A stretch of 64,000 bases of DNA from Lewinellaceae bacterium SD302 (GTDB lineage: Bacteria; Bacteroidota; Bacteroidia; Chitinophagales; Saprospiraceae). The stretch is from assembly GCA_002591745.1 (NCBI GenBank), contig PDLQ01000019.1:1-64000 (forward strand). Reading direction: 5' to 3'. Positions within the stretch are counted from its first letter, which is position 1. Each line of letters begins with the position of its first letter. Below, piece by piece: positions 8,832 through 18,216 of the stretch. The position numbers and the translations under genes are program-made. The notes beneath the pieces are model-generated. The model had not been told where the DNA came from. It made no database searches and saw nothing but the letters and a program-made list of their open reading frames with translations.

Positions 8832-10160
8832 TTAATCCGACCGCAGCGCCTTAATCGGATCCAACTTCGCCGCCCGCCTCGCGGGAAACAGCCCAAAGAT
8901 CAGTCCGATGGTAGAGGCCACTACGAACGACAGTATGACACTCCAGCCCGACACCTCCGTGGGGATGTCGTAATTCGCAGCAATGAACCGCGCGGCGCCT
9001 ACGCCCAGTAAAATACCCGTTATCCCGCCCAGCAAGCTGATGAATACGGCCTCCAGCAAAAACTGCTGGACAATGTCCTGGCGGGTGGCACCGAGGCTAC
9101 GGCGGGTACCGATCTCCTTAGTTCTTTCCAGCACTGAAGCAAGCATTATGTTCATGATGCCGATACCACCAACCAACAGGGAGATGCCAGCGATAAAGCC
9201 CAGCACTTTGTTAAAAGTCTCCTGGGTCTGCTGCTGGGCTTCGAGCATTTTCTCGGGCACCCGCATCTCGTAGTCCACCACTGTTTGGTGACGGCGTTTG
9301 AGTAAGCGGGCTACGACGTTACTGGTGGCCAGCAGTTCCTCCGAGTCCTTGACGCGTACGACTAATCGATCCAGTTGATGGTAATTTTCCGGTGCGCCGT
9401 TGTCCCGGCCGTTATTATTACCAATGTTACGGGCGTGGGCGTAGCTGCGGTCCTTGAAACGGATCAGAGCGGTTTGTAATGGTACGTAAACGTCCTGATT
9501 GTAATCGCGAATCCCGAGGTTCTCCAATTGGTCATCCTTTACGATCCGGCGTTCCATTACCCCGATAATGCGCAGCCAGGTTTGCCCGGCTTTGATCCGC
9601 TGGCCGAGTGGGTCGCCCTGGCTGAAAAACTTGCGCTGAATATCCTGACCAATGATGCAGACCGGGTCGCCGCGCTCCAGGTGAACATCGTGAAAGAAAG
9701 TTCCCCTTTCCAATCCCAGGTTATTAAGTTCAAAAAAGGCATTCGTCACTCCCACCGCCCTGCTCTTACCGATCTTGCCGTCGTTGATCAGGGTTGCCGG
9801 TAAGATCACTTCGGGACTGATCTCCTCCACCCCCGGCAGAATGCGGGTGATGGCGTTCACATCGCCCATATTCAGGCCTGGTGACCAAGGCAGGGTATTC
9901 TTTTCCTGACCGGAGCTACTCAGGTCGGCATCGTCGCCACCTTCGCCCCCGCTATCCATGGTACTTTCGATGACGATATTATTCGCCCCGATCAGCCGCA
10001 TCTGGGCCAGGATGGTCTCCTTGGCACCGGTGCCGATGGCCAGCATCGCAATTACTGCCCCTACCCCGAAGACGATCCCCAGGGCGGTTAGAAAAGCACG
10101 TAGTCGATTGGCCCCGACCCCTTCGATGGCCAGTTGAAAATTAAAAATTAGTCTTTGCAT
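8832..10160 (-). CDS. MacB-like ABC transporter permease
   Basis: 442 aa inner membrane protein. It has an N-terminal transmembrane helix (LRAFLTALGIVFGVGAVIAMLAIG), a large periplasmic MacB_PCD domain (about 50-300), and three C-terminal helices of the FtsX fold (VLGFIAGISLLVGGIGIMNIM; FLLEAVFISLLGGITGILLG; VILSFVVASTIGLIFGLFPARRA), ending in the conserved KLDPIKALRSD. No ATPase domain is fused, so a separate ATP-binding subunit must come from elsewhere. The stop is 12 nt from the adaptor start side (adaptor gene upstream at 10173), indicating an operon. Confidence 0.93.
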   Translation of the reverse strand: MQRLIFNFQLAIEGVGANRLRAFLTALGIVFGVGAVIAMLAIGTGAKETILAQMRLIGANNIVIESTMDSGGEGGDDADLSSSGQEKNTLPWSPGLNMGDVNAITRILPGVEEISPEVILPATLINDGKIGKSRAVGVTNAFFELNNLGLERGTFFHDVHLERGDPVCIIGQDIQRKFFSQGDPLGQRIKAGQTWLRIIGVMERRIVKDDQLENLGIRDYNQDVYVPLQTALIRFKDRSYAHARNIGNNNGRDNGAPENYHQLDRLVVRVKDSEELLATSNVVARLLKRRHQTVVDYEMRVPEKMLEAQQQTQETFNKVLGFIAGISLLVGGIGIMNIMLASVLERTKEIGTRRSLGATRQDIVQQFLLEAVFISLLGGITGILLGVGAARFIAANYDIPTEVSGWSVILSFVVASTIGLIFGLFPARRAAKLDPIKALRSD

Positions 10161-10172
10161 GGCTGATCCGAT

Positions 10173-11558
10173 CTAAAACATGATCATGAAACCACCATCG
10201 CTCCCGCCACCGGTTTCTACCGGCTCTTCTGCGACAAGACTAGCTTCTTTCTGATTGGCAATTTCTCTTCGCTCCTCTTTTTCGGTCAGTAAGTCCGATT
10301 CTGTCTTGATCCGAATACCTTCGGCCAGGGGCTGGAGCTCCAGTTCGTCGTAGTTCGCAGGAGCGGTCAGGTAAACCTGGTCGCCCGCCGCCAGTCCCTG
10401 GGCAATCACCACCTCATTTTCGTTGGTCCAGCTGGTGATCACCTCTTGTTTAACGGGGCGTCCGTTCTCCTGCTTGTAGACGAAGGTTATACTGTCTTTG
10501 TAGAGTGCTTCCAGCGGGATAAAGAGCTTGTCTTCCAGAACATCGGTGATGATCTCGTTACTCGTCGTCATGGCTGGCCGCAGAATGGAATCATTCTGAT
10601 TCAGCTTTATGATGACCTCAAAGACTTTAGAGTCGTAATTCCGCAGTTGCTCGCCGATGTTGGCTACTTGCAGCACCGCACCGCTGTATTCGTTGTCGGG
10701 GAAAGCGTCTACCTTCATTTTCACCTCCTGTCCTTTGCGCACCCGGCTGATGTCAACCTCGTTAACGTAAGTTTTGGAAATCATTTCGCTCAGGTCCGGC
10801 AACTCGGCCACCACCGGATCCCAGGCACGCAGTTGGGAACCGGCCTTGACCTTTCCATCCCAATTACGGGCGTAGATGACCATTCCATCCTTGGGCGCCT
10901 TGACGACAAACTCCTTGGCCAAATCCTGCAGGCGGGTCAGCTTAATTTGCTGGCTGCGCAGATCGGCCAGGATTTCGTTGATCTGGGTTTCAGCTTTTTC
11001 CTGGCTCAGGGCGTACTTGGTTTTCAGCTGGTCCAAATCGCGTTGACTTCGTTCCAGTTCGATTTCGGCGCGCTGGATAACCATGGGGGCTTCGTAGGCA
11101 CTCTGCTCTACTTCCAACCGCTTTTCCCGCATCCCGAAGTCCATGTTGATCACCTGGTCGCGCAATCCACGCATCTCAATGGCCGTATCGATCTTCGCTG
11201 CTTCCAGTTTGGTGTTGATCTTGTCCATCTCGTTGAGAATCTCCTTGATCTTGGTATCCAGTTCGGTCTTGTCCAGAGTGGCAACGTAGTCACCTTCCTC
11301 CACCATTGTTCCCTCGGGCACCAGGTCGGTGATGCTGGTCTGATAAATTTGATTGGTCCGCATTCCGGAGGGTCCGGTGATTTTTTCGGAACGCTTTGCC
11401 TGTAATTCGCCGGTTGCGATAACGTTCATTAAAAACTCCCCTTGTCGGACGGGGGCGAGTAATACGGCGGCATCTTCGGTTTCGGCTGGCTGCATGAACC
11501 ACCAGATGGCGGCGACGGCCAACAACAGGCCGCCCAGGGGCAGTAGGTATTTTTTCAT
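10173..11558 (-). CDS. HlyD/MacA-family periplasmic adaptor
   Basis: 461 aa. One N-terminal membrane anchor (LLPLGGLLLAVAAIWWFM) is followed by a biotinyl-lipoyl-like half (VIATGELQAKRSEKITGPSG, VEEGDYVATLD), a long alpha-helical hairpin (about 95-210), the second lipoyl half (VVKAPKDGMVIYARN) and beta-barrel/membrane-proximal domains. The C-terminus is acidic and glycine-rich. It should link the permease encoded 12 nt downstream to a TolC-like channel, coded further down after the RAYT insertion. The substrate is not predictable; MacAB-type pumps export peptides, macrolides or lipoproteins. Confidence 0.92.
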   Translation of the reverse strand: MKKYLLPLGGLLLAVAAIWWFMQPAETEDAAVLLAPVRQGEFLMNVIATGELQAKRSEKITGPSGMRTNQIYQTSITDLVPEGTMVEEGDYVATLDKTELDTKIKEILNEMDKINTKLEAAKIDTAIEMRGLRDQVINMDFGMREKRLEVEQSAYEAPMVIQRAEIELERSQRDLDQLKTKYALSQEKAETQINEILADLRSQQIKLTRLQDLAKEFVVKAPKDGMVIYARNWDGKVKAGSQLRAWDPVVAELPDLSEMISKTYVNEVDISRVRKGQEVKMKVDAFPDNEYSGAVLQVANIGEQLRNYDSKVFEVIIKLNQNDSILRPAMTTSNEIITDVLEDKLFIPLEALYKDSITFVYKQENGRPVKQEVITSWTNENEVVIAQGLAAGDQVYLTAPANYDELELQPLAEGIRIKTESDLLTEKEERREIANQKEASLVAEEPVETGGGSDGGFMIMF

Positions 11559-11655
11559 TGGTGGGGCTTGGTTATGGAAAGGCTTAGATGAGAGATGCTA
11601 AATATACAGTTTTTGGTTGTTGCGTGGCGGACTTTAACAAGCGGTCAACAAAGTT

Positions 11656-12570
11656 TTACAAACTGCCGGGAATGAATTGCCGCAAGTACGCATAACTCAT
11701 TCGCAGCGCCCGCAAACGGTCTTCCAGGCTGCCTTCGTAGGCTCGGTCTTCTACTTCCACACAGACCGGCCCGCGATAATCGGCGTCATTCAAAGCGGCG
11801 ACGAAGCGCCCCCAGTCAACGTCGCCCAGTCCCGGCAATTTCGGCGTGTGCCAAAGTTTGGGATGGGCAAAAACACCGTGATGATTCAGCTCTTCCCGGT
11901 CAATCCTCAGGTCTTTGGCGTGTACATGTACCAAGCGATCGGCGTAGTTGCGGATTGCTTTTTCGTAGTCCATGAATTGTAATACAAAATGGCTGGGGTC
12001 GAAATTGAGGCCGAAGTGATTGTCCGAAATATCCGTGTACATCCGGTCCCAGATCGCCGGGCTCACCGCTAAATTTTTACCGCCCGGCCATTCGTCCTCC
12101 CCGAAACTCATGGGACAATTCTCAATACCGATCCGGACATTTTTCTCCTTCGCATAAGCAACAATCGGTTGCCAGGCCGCCAGAAACCGGGGCCAGTTAT
12201 CATCGAAAGACCGGGTATGATCCCGCCCTACGAAGGTAGTCATCCGTTCCAGCCCCAGAGCAGCGGTGGCCTCGATTACCCGCCGGATGTGTCGCTGATA
12301 AATCTGAGCTGCTTCCTCATCGGCCACCAAAGGATTCGGGTAATAGCCCAGAGCAGAGATGAAAACGCCGTATTTTTCACACAGGTCATGTACCTTCTCC
12401 ACGTCGAAATCTGTCACATCCAGATGGGTCACGCCGGCGTAGCGTCTTGCTGCTTTTCCGGGCGGCCAGCACATCAACTCCACACAATCGTAGCCGATCT
12501 CGGCGGCGGTACGCAGTACTTCTTCGAGGTTTAAGTCGGGCAGAATAGCGGAGACGAATCCTAGTTGCAT
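11656..12570 (-). CDS. Sugar phosphate isomerase/epimerase (TIM barrel)
   Basis: 304 aa protein of the xylose isomerase-like AP endonuclease 2 superfamily. It shows the usual barrel segments: [31 protein letters not shown], a metal/substrate strand [25 protein letters not shown], and the final [12 protein letters not shown] with a likely metal-binding Glu. Such proteins isomerise or epimerise sugars or inositol derivatives in the cytoplasm; the exact substrate cannot be told. It stands alone, divergent from the DUF1223 gene, with a motif copy in the spacer. Confidence 0.85.
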   Translation of the reverse strand: MQLGFVSAILPDLNLEEVLRTAAEIGYDCVELMCWPPGKAARRYAGVTHLDVTDFDVEKVHDLCEKYGVFISALGYYPNPLVADEEAAQIYQRHIRRVIEATAALGLERMTTFVGRDHTRSFDDNWPRFLAAWQPIVAYAKEKNVRIGIENCPMSFGEDEWPGGKNLAVSPAIWDRMYTDISDNHFGLNFDPSHFVLQFMDYEKAIRNYADRLVHVHAKDLRIDREELNHHGVFAHPKLWHTPKLPGLGDVDWGRFVAALNDADYRGPVCVEVEDRAYEGSLEDRLRALRMSYAYLRQFIPGSL

Positions 12571-12608
12571 GGCTCGGGCTTTGTCGTGAAGCTACTAAAT
12601 ATGGATTA

Positions 12609-12628
12609 TGGCTGGCAAAGTAGCAATG
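12609..12628 (+). repeat. Interspersed dyad motif, copy 4
   Basis: TGGCTGGCAAAGTAGCAATG in the divergent spacer between the isomerase-like gene and the DUF1223 gene. Confidence 0.75.
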
Positions 12629-12697
12629 TTAGTGGTGCTAATTTCATTATTAACAGTCCACGACGTAGCCGGAATGGCAATAATAAATTAACCGACC

Positions 12698-13459
12698 ATG
12701 AAGTACTCAAGCATTCTCATTACCACTCTGCTTTGTCTAGGCCTGTATGCCTTCACCTGTCCGGCAGAACCTGGAAAAGCTCAGCCGGTTACCAGAACCG
12801 ACGACGGTACCTCATTCGCCCTCCTGGAATTATTCACCTCCCAGGGTTGTAGCAGTTGCCCTCCGGCTGATGAGCAACTGGCCCGTTTCGCTGAGCGAAC
12901 CAAAGCAGGTGAAGCGATTTACGCCCTTTCTTACCACGTCGATTACTGGAATTACCTGGGTTGGGAAGACCCTTTCAGCGACGCCCGTTTCAGCGCTCGC
13001 CAGCGTAATTACGCCGAGCAACTTCGAAGCAGAGTTTATACTCCCCAGCTCGTTGTCAATGGTCAGACTGAAATGATCGGTAGCCGCAAAGGAGAAACCG
13101 AAACAGCCGTACGCTCCGCACTAGAGAGCCGCCAACCTTATTCGCTTAGCTTCACCTACATCTTGGAGGGTGATGCCATTGAGATCAATTATCAATTGAC
13201 CGGGGATGAACTGCCCCAAAGTGCATACCTGGTGGCCGTAGCCGTGCAGCCCGATGCCAGTCGTTCCGTCAAGCGCGGGGAAAACCGGGGGCGGGAACTG
13301 AGGCACGTTAACGTCGTGCGGGCCTTTCAACAACAACCGATCGAAGATTTACAAGGAAGCATAGAGCTTACTCCTCCAACTGGTCTGGAAAATTATGAAC
13401 TGGTACTTTTCGTCCAGGAGGGGGAAGCCGGAGAGGTGTTGGCTGCCGCTAAGGGCTAG
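12698..13459 (+). CDS. Exported DUF1223 (thioredoxin-fold) protein
   Basis: 253 aa with an N-terminal signal peptide (SSILITTLLCLGLYAFTCPA). The DUF1223 signature is clear: LLELFTSQGCSSCPPADEQLARFA with a CxxC at C51/C54, then ALSYHVDYWNYLGWEDPFSDARFSARQRNYA and YTPQLVVNGQTEMIGSR. The family has a thioredoxin-like fold and is suspected to be a periplasmic redox protein, but its function is not established. It is a single gene followed by a hairpin. Confidence 0.88.
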   Translation: MKYSSILITTLLCLGLYAFTCPAEPGKAQPVTRTDDGTSFALLELFTSQGCSSCPPADEQLARFAERTKAGEAIYALSYHVDYWNYLGWEDPFSDARFSARQRNYAEQLRSRVYTPQLVVNGQTEMIGSRKGETETAVRSALESRQPYSLSFTYILEGDAIEINYQLTGDELPQSAYLVAVAVQPDASRSVKRGENRGRELRHVNVVRAFQQQPIEDLQGSIELTPPTGLENYELVLFVQEGEAGEVLAAAKG

Positions 13460-13479
13460 TCATCGTCTGCACGCTCGAC

Positions 13480-13536
13480 GACGAAGGAAGGCGGCGGCCT
13501 GACGACTTATTAACTGCTCTGCCCGCCTTCTTCGTC
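13480..13536 (+). terminator. Hairpin downstream of DUF1223 gene
   Basis: GACGAAGGAAGGCGG (13480-13494) pairs with CCGCCTTCTTCGTC (13523-13536) with one bulge. The loop is 28 nt and no strong T-run follows, so termination is only probable. Confidence 0.45.
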
Positions 13537-13562
13537 AAGTGTACTGGCAGTGTATTAACCAG

Positions 13563-13585
13563 CCTTGCTACTTTGAAGTCAAAAG
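13563..13585 (-). repeat. Interspersed dyad motif, copy 5 (variant)
   Basis: CCTTGCTACTTTGAAGTCAA, intergenic. The left half differs from the main consensus (CTTC instead of CTAAC) and matches copy 8 at 25895, suggesting a subfamily. Confidence 0.65.
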
Positions 13586-13673
13586 ATAGAGAAGGTGAGA
13601 TGCCCAATATGAGATGTTGCGAACACGTGTACCCGCCAGAATGGCAAACATCTCACATCGGACATCATATATT

Positions 13674-14390
13674 TCATTCCTTCACTTTAAAGAAAAAGCC
13701 CACTCCGTGCACATTTTCGATCTCTAACTTGGGATCGGCGGACAGGTATTTGCGGAGGCGACTGATGAACACATCCAGGCTACGCCCCAGAAAATAATCG
13801 TCCTTACCCCAGATCTTTTGCAGAATGATGCCGCGCTCAATGACCTTATTGCGGTGTTCGCTGAGATAGCGGAGTAAATCGCTTTCACGACGGGTAAGCC
13901 GGCGGGTTTCGCCGGTTGGCTCGTGGCTGAGGTGGAGATTGGATGCTTCGAAAGTAAAGTCACCGATCTTGCCGACGTCGAAGCCGATCTCCTCGAGTTC
14001 GTGAGCCGGTCGAATACGGTTGCGGCGCAGGAAAACTTCGATTTTAAGGATGAGTTCTTCAATGCTGAATGGCTTTACGATGTAGTCATCCGCCCCCAGT
14101 TTGAGGCCGTGAATGCGGTCCTCCTTGAGGCTTTTAGCCGTGAGGAAGAGGACGGGCAGATCGCGATCCTTACGACGGATAAGTTCGGCCAGCTGAAAGC
14201 CATCGACGCCGGGTAGCATCACGTCCAGCAAGCAACAATCGAAGTCATCCAGCCCGCCTTCGATAACTTTGGTGGCTTGGTGACCGTCGGCGCAATGGGT
14301 GACCTTGAAGCCGTTGATCTCCAGATGATCACGGGTGACGAAGGATAAACTCTGATCGTCTTCTACGTAAAGGATGTTGGCTTTGGTCAT
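13674..14390 (-). CDS. OmpR-family response regulator (RprY-like)
   Basis: 238 aa. The receiver domain (1-~120) has acidic residues E10-D11-D12, phospho-acceptor D56 (LLDVMLPG), LTAK and the IVKPFS lysine. The C-terminal winged-helix Trans_Reg_C domain (~140-235) includes RRLTRRESDLLRYLSEHRNK and FISRLRKYL. It follows the sensor kinase gene with a 6-nt gap on the same strand, so the two form a two-component system. Similarity in layout to Bacteroides RprX/RprY suggests an envelope or stress response, but the signal is unknown. Confidence 0.92.
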   Translation of the reverse strand: MTKANILYVEDDQSLSFVTRDHLEINGFKVTHCADGHQATKVIEGGLDDFDCCLLDVMLPGVDGFQLAELIRRKDRDLPVLFLTAKSLKEDRIHGLKLGADDYIVKPFSIEELILKIEVFLRRNRIRPAHELEEIGFDVGKIGDFTFEASNLHLSHEPTGETRRLTRRESDLLRYLSEHRNKVIERGIILQKIWGKDDYFLGRSLDVFISRLRKYLSADPKLEIENVHGVGFFFKVKE

Positions 14391-14396
14391 AGTGGA

Positions 14397-15683
14397 TTAT
14401 GCTGGCTTAATGGGTGGCAGGGTGATGCTGATGCGGGTCCCGCTAGGCTCGGCGGTGTGAATATTGATAGACCAATCGTGGGCCTTGCAGATACTACGAA
14501 CGTAATAGAGACCCAAGCCAAAGCCCTTTACATCGTGCACGTTGCCAGTGGGAATTCGATAAAATTTTTCAAATACTTTCTCACGTTGGTCTGGCGGAAT
14601 ACCCGGGCCGTGATCTTCGATACTCAACACGTAACGTTCGTTACTTTGCTCGGTCACACTGACGCGGACGAAGGGTTCCGGGCCTCCATATTTAATCGCA
14701 TTATCGATCAAACTGTGCAGAATATTGGACAAGTGCATAGGATCGGCGGAAATGAAGATGGGCCGGTCCATCAATTCGGTGACCAGCTTGCCGCCTTGCT
14801 CTTCTACCCTGAGGCTGGCGCTGGACAAAAGGGGCTGCAGCTGCTGATTGAGTTCCAGGTTTTCTCTATTTAATTTGAAACCGCCCTCCTCCACCCCGGC
14901 GATCTGGAGAACTTTCTCTACCTGCCCGTTAAGGCGGTCGTATTGCTCGTGGATAATATCGGCGTAACGGCTCAGGCGATCATCGGCCTTTATTCTTTCA
15001 TCGCGCTGAAAAACCCCGGCGGCAATACGAATCGTGCTGAGCGGCGTCTTGAATTCGTGGGTCATGTTGTTGATGAAATCCTTCTGCATGGTGGCCAGCC
15101 GCCGTTGCCGCAGGATGATGACCAGGGCGTAGGAGAAGAAAAAGACCGTTAGCAGCAATATACCGGATAAGAAGAGCACCAGTTGCATATCCTGTAATAT
15201 AAAGCTGGAGCGACCGGGAAACTTGACCGAAAAATAGTAGGTGAAATCCGCTTCCTTGGCAAAATTACTCGCCGGTGGCTGAACGGCGGCCAGGCTTTCG
15301 GCTTCACTGACACAGTAGCCGCCGTAGAGCATCTGATTCGTACTACAATCAAAAATAGCGTATTCAAAATTAACGTTAAGGGCCAGTTTGGTCAGTTCCT
15401 GCTGGAGTAGATATTCCAGCATGGGGGCATAGATCTCGCTCTCAGTGTTGACAACGAAGGTATTACCGCTGCGCTGACGGACGATATCCCGCGGCGGCAA
15501 TTCGGTTCCGTTGAGCCCGGATAAACGCTCGGCTACGTTATAAAGTGCCAGGCGGGCTTTTTGGTCAAAAGCCTGCTCGTTGATGTTCCAACTGGTGACC
15601 AACCAATAGGACTGGGTGCCCAGGATGCCCGCGATGGCGATGGCCCCCAGGATAACTATCCGCCTGATGATGGTGTATTGCAC
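14397..15683 (-). CDS. Sensor histidine kinase (RprX-like)
   Basis: 428 aa from a GTG at 15683 (VQYTIIRRIVILGAIAIAG). The open frame runs further to 16064, but that extension overlaps the divergent DUF4271 gene and looks untranslated. TM1 is near the start, a periplasmic sensor of about 170 residues follows, then TM2 (LVLFLSGILLLTVFFFSYALVIIL). The DHp box is DFINNMTHEFKTPLSTIR (His is the phosphorylation site); the ATPase domain has N box SLIDNAIKYGG, G1 DHGPGIPPDQ, F box FEKFYR and G2 GFGLGLYY. No HAMP domain is evident. Pairs with the response regulator downstream. Confidence 0.9.
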   Translation of the reverse strand: MQYTIIRRIVILGAIAIAGILGTQSYWLVTSWNINEQAFDQKARLALYNVAERLSGLNGTELPPRDIVRQRSGNTFVVNTESEIYAPMLEYLLQQELTKLALNVNFEYAIFDCSTNQMLYGGYCVSEAESLAAVQPPASNFAKEADFTYYFSVKFPGRSSFILQDMQLVLFLSGILLLTVFFFSYALVIILRQRRLATMQKDFINNMTHEFKTPLSTIRIAAGVFQRDERIKADDRLSRYADIIHEQYDRLNGQVEKVLQIAGVEEGGFKLNRENLELNQQLQPLLSSASLRVEEQGGKLVTELMDRPIFISADPMHLSNILHSLIDNAIKYGGPEPFVRVSVTEQSNERYVLSIEDHGPGIPPDQREKVFEKFYRIPTGNVHDVKGFGLGLYYVRSICKAHDWSINIHTAEPSGTRISITLPPIKPA

Positions 15684-15743
15684 GCTACAAATATCCGTTT
15701 TCCCGCCGGCAACCGCCAGCATCCTCTTCCTGTTAACAACGCA

Positions 15744-15775
15744 TTTGCCTTTACCGCTGGTGTATGGTAAATTGC
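15744..15775 (+). promoter_or_regulatory. Promoter of DUF4271-hemD-Nudix genes
   Basis: TTTG (15744-15747), 20 nt, TAAATTGC (15768-15775): a good match to the Bacteroidota -33/-7 pattern. It ends 7 nt before the ATG at 15783, so the leader would be only a few nucleotides. Confidence 0.45.
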
Positions 15776-15782
15776 ACGCCAG

Positions 15783-16673
15783 ATGCGGAGCCCGATAATT
15801 TTTTTCCTGTTCATTTCCTGCTTCACCTGCCTGCTTGGTCAGGGGGGAGAAGACAATCCTTTTGAAATCCAGGGAGACGCATCCGAAGATACACGGGTGC
15901 CGGAACGGCCCGCACGGCCCGACAACCCTTTCGAGATTGCCCCGGTACCCGAAGCAGAGCCGGAAAACGATGCTGTCATCGAACGCACCGACGGCCCTTT
16001 GCTGATCCGCCGCGACAGCGATCCTGCCGTATTGGATGCCCGCGGCCGTACGTTGGGCATCCACATTTTGTTATTGGTCTTTATGGGCTTGGCCTGGATC
16101 TTTTTCCGTCAACTGATCTCCCGCTGTTACAGCGCACTTTTTAACGAAGGCCTCTTCAACCAAATTTACCGCGACCGTAAAAATGGCAAACTCGGCCTGT
16201 TTCTCTTCACTTACCTTATCTTTTTCGGTGCGGCCGGCTTTTTTGTCTACCTCGCTGGTCAGGTAATGGAGTATTTCCCATCAGATCAACCCTGGCCCTT
16301 TTGGCAGCGATTGAGTTTGGGGATCGCAGGCTACTACCTGGGCAAGCACTTGCTGCTGTGGTTAATTGGCCAGCTATTTGACGTGGAAGAAGCAAGCAGT
16401 AAATACAGCTTTCTGATCATGATCTTCGCCATCGTCACCGGCATGTTTCTCGTTCCCATTAATTTACTGCTTTCTTATACGCCCGATGACGCTACCCGAC
16501 TGATCCTTTACCTCAGTCTTTTCCTCCTCGCCCTGATCTACCTGCTACGGGCTACCCGGGCGCTTTTGCTGACCAGCCGATTCTGGAGTACGGGAGCCTT
16601 GCACTTTTTATTGTATATTTGCGCCGTTGAATTAGCCCCTCTTTTGATCCTTTACCGGGTTATCGGAGGGTAG
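15783..16673 (+). CDS. DUF4271 membrane protein
   Basis: 296 aa. A signal-like start (IIFFLFISCFTCLLG|QGG) is followed by a ~75-residue Pro/Glu-rich stretch with two copies of DNPFEI, and then six or so hydrophobic helices (LGIHILLLVFMGLAWIFF; LGLFLFTYLIFFGAAGFFVYLAG; LSLGIAGYYLGKHLLLWLIG; FLIMIFAIVTGMFLVPINLLL; LILYLSLFLLALIYLL; ALHFLLYICAVELAPLLILYRV). This fits DUF4271, an inner membrane family found in Bacteroidota, commonly beside hemD as here. Function unknown; the linkage hints at haem or envelope physiology. Confidence 0.85.
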   Translation: MRSPIIFFLFISCFTCLLGQGGEDNPFEIQGDASEDTRVPERPARPDNPFEIAPVPEAEPENDAVIERTDGPLLIRRDSDPAVLDARGRTLGIHILLLVFMGLAWIFFRQLISRCYSALFNEGLFNQIYRDRKNGKLGLFLFTYLIFFGAAGFFVYLAGQVMEYFPSDQPWPFWQRLSLGIAGYYLGKHLLLWLIGQLFDVEEASSKYSFLIMIFAIVTGMFLVPINLLLSYTPDDATRLILYLSLFLLALIYLLRATRALLLTSRFWSTGALHFLLYICAVELAPLLILYRVIGG

Positions 16674-16710
16674 TCACCCCCCCATTTTCACTAAGCTTTT
16701 CCTCATCAAT

Positions 16711-17490
16711 ATGGCTACTAAAGGAGCATCCGTGGAGGAATCCCGTCGACCAATCAAATCAATCCTCATTTCTCAACCCAAACCGGAGCGAAGCGATTTC
16801 TTTCGCCTCGCTGAGAAATACGATCTTAAGATCGACTGGCGCCCGTTTATCGAGGTCAAGGGCCTCGATGCCAAGGAATTTCGTAAGCAGCGGATCAACC
16901 CCACTGACTATACTGCGGTGATTTTTACGGCTAAGAGTGCTATTGATCATTTCTTTCGCATCACTAAGGAAATGCGGCTGGAAATGCCGGGTGACACCAA
17001 ATACTTCTGCATTTCCGAAGCCGTAGCCAACTACTTGCAAAAGTTCATTACTTATCGTAAGCGTAAAGTTAGTGTAGGCACCCGTACTATTCAGGACCTC
17101 GCCCCCTACCTCAAAAAGCACAAAGCCAAAGAGAAATTCCTCCTCCCCTGTAGTAACCTGGGTGCTGAATTCGTCTCCAAATTTCTCAACGATAATGAGT
17201 TCGACTGGCAAGACGCGCTGATGTACCGTACCGTGGCCGCAGACCTCAGCGACCTGGAGGATGTGTTTTACGATTGCTTGGTCTTTTACAGTCCGCTCGG
17301 TATCAACTCCTTGTTCGAGAACTTCTCCGACTTCAAGCAAAAAAACACCCGCCTTGCCGTGGCTGGCCGCAAAACGACCAAGGCGGTAGTGGAGCATGGC
17401 CTGAAAGTCGACATCACCCCCAATCCACCGGAAGTGCCTTCCATGACGGCCGCCATCGAGCGCTACATCAAGGCCGCTCAATCCAAGTAA
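16711..17490 (+). CDS. hemD: Uroporphyrinogen-III synthase
   Basis: 259 aa. The protein starts SILISQPKPERSDFFRLAEKYDLKIDWRPFIEV and has VIFTAKSAIDHFF, FLLPCSNLGAEFVSKFL, VFYSPLGINSLF and RLAVAGRKTTKAVVEHGLKVDITPNPPEVPSM, the segment order of HemD proteins with their two-domain fold. It would cyclise hydroxymethylbilane to uroporphyrinogen III in tetrapyrrole synthesis. As usual for HemD the sequence is poorly conserved. The basic N-terminal ~15 residues may be an extra tail. It sits between DUF4271 and a Nudix gene that starts 6 nt after its stop. Confidence 0.87.
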   Translation: MATKGASVEESRRPIKSILISQPKPERSDFFRLAEKYDLKIDWRPFIEVKGLDAKEFRKQRINPTDYTAVIFTAKSAIDHFFRITKEMRLEMPGDTKYFCISEAVANYLQKFITYRKRKVSVGTRTIQDLAPYLKKHKAKEKFLLPCSNLGAEFVSKFLNDNEFDWQDALMYRTVAADLSDLEDVFYDCLVFYSPLGINSLFENFSDFKQKNTRLAVAGRKTTKAVVEHGLKVDITPNPPEVPSMTAAIERYIKAAQSK

Positions 17491-17496
17491 TTTTCC

Positions 17497-18135
17497 GTGA
17501 GCCATAATTTTCTGCTGCGGCTCCGCTCCGCCCTTGCCACCAACAACCGGCCAGGGGTAGACGCTCAGTTGTCCATGGCCCATATTGGCCGACGTGACCT
17601 CGTGGAGGCTACCGAAACCAGCCGCAGGGCCGCCGTTATGGCTCTCTTCTACCCCCGCGAGAAAACCAGCGACGATCTGAACCTGATCTTCATCCGTCGC
17701 AGCAGTCACGAACCACGCGACCGCCACGCCGGCCAGATTGGGTTTCCGGGAGGCAGCGTCGAGCCTGCTGACGCGCATTTACAGGCCACCGCCCTTCGGG
17801 AAACCTACGAGGAAATTGGAGTTGATCCCGGCCGGGTCGAGGTGCTGGGTAAAATGACGGACTTATTCATTCCCATTAGCAATTTCCTGGTCACTCCCTT
17901 CATTGGCTTTACTCCAAGCCGTCCCGACTATATTCTTCAGGCTAGCGAAGTAGCAGAGCTGATCGAGGTCCCGTTCAGCGACTTCTTTCGGGCGAGCGCC
18001 AGACAAGTATCCGACCGAAAGATTGCGAGTGGTCTACGTTTGAAAGACGTTCCCTATTGGCAGGTTGGCAACGTTGATATCTGGGGAGCCACGGCTATGA
18101 TGACCAGCGAGATAGTAGCCCTGCTGGATGGATAG
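17497..18135 (+). CDS. Nudix hydrolase, CoA pyrophosphatase type
   Basis: 212 aa from a GTG 6 nt after the hemD stop. The Nudix box is GGSVEPADAHLQATALRETY followed by EEIG (about 88-111), preceded by RHAGQIGFPGG, the UPF0035-type signature that marks CoA- and acyl-CoA-hydrolysing Nudix enzymes. The product likely cleaves CoA to 4'-phosphopantetheine and ADP. Translational coupling to hemD is likely. A weak variant of the interspersed motif is at 17941 (ASEVAEL), which may be chance. Confidence 0.87.
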   Translation: MSHNFLLRLRSALATNNRPGVDAQLSMAHIGRRDLVEATETSRRAAVMALFYPREKTSDDLNLIFIRRSSHEPRDRHAGQIGFPGGSVEPADAHLQATALRETYEEIGVDPGRVEVLGKMTDLFIPISNFLVTPFIGFTPSRPDYILQASEVAELIEVPFSDFFRASARQVSDRKIASGLRLKDVPYWQVGNVDIWGATAMMTSEIVALLDG

Positions 18136-18216
18136 AAATTGCCACTCGGCAGTTTTCTGTTAACGAACTTTCACCTCCAGATCGATGTACTAACGGTTGA
18201 ACCAACAACCAGAACT

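Noticed and set aside
10446-11405. 319-codon open frame antisense to the periplasmic adaptor gene
   Set aside because: It mirrors a well-conserved HlyD-type gene; such shadow frames arise from the codon pattern of the true strand. The translation has no domain or start context.
15684-16064. N-terminal extension of the histidine kinase frame
   Set aside because: It overlaps the divergent DUF4271 gene and lacks family similarity; the GTG at 15683 gives the normal first membrane helix.
16759-17778. 339-codon open frame antisense to hemD and the Nudix gene
   Set aside because: It runs across two genes with clear motifs on the other strand and has no recognisable family.
17941-17959. GCTAGCGAAGTAGCAGAG as a motif copy in the Nudix gene
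   Set aside because: The core has a mismatch and the flanks are poor, and it encodes a conserved Nudix segment (ASEVAEL); chance is likely. A similar weak match at 29211-29226 in dnaX was also left out.
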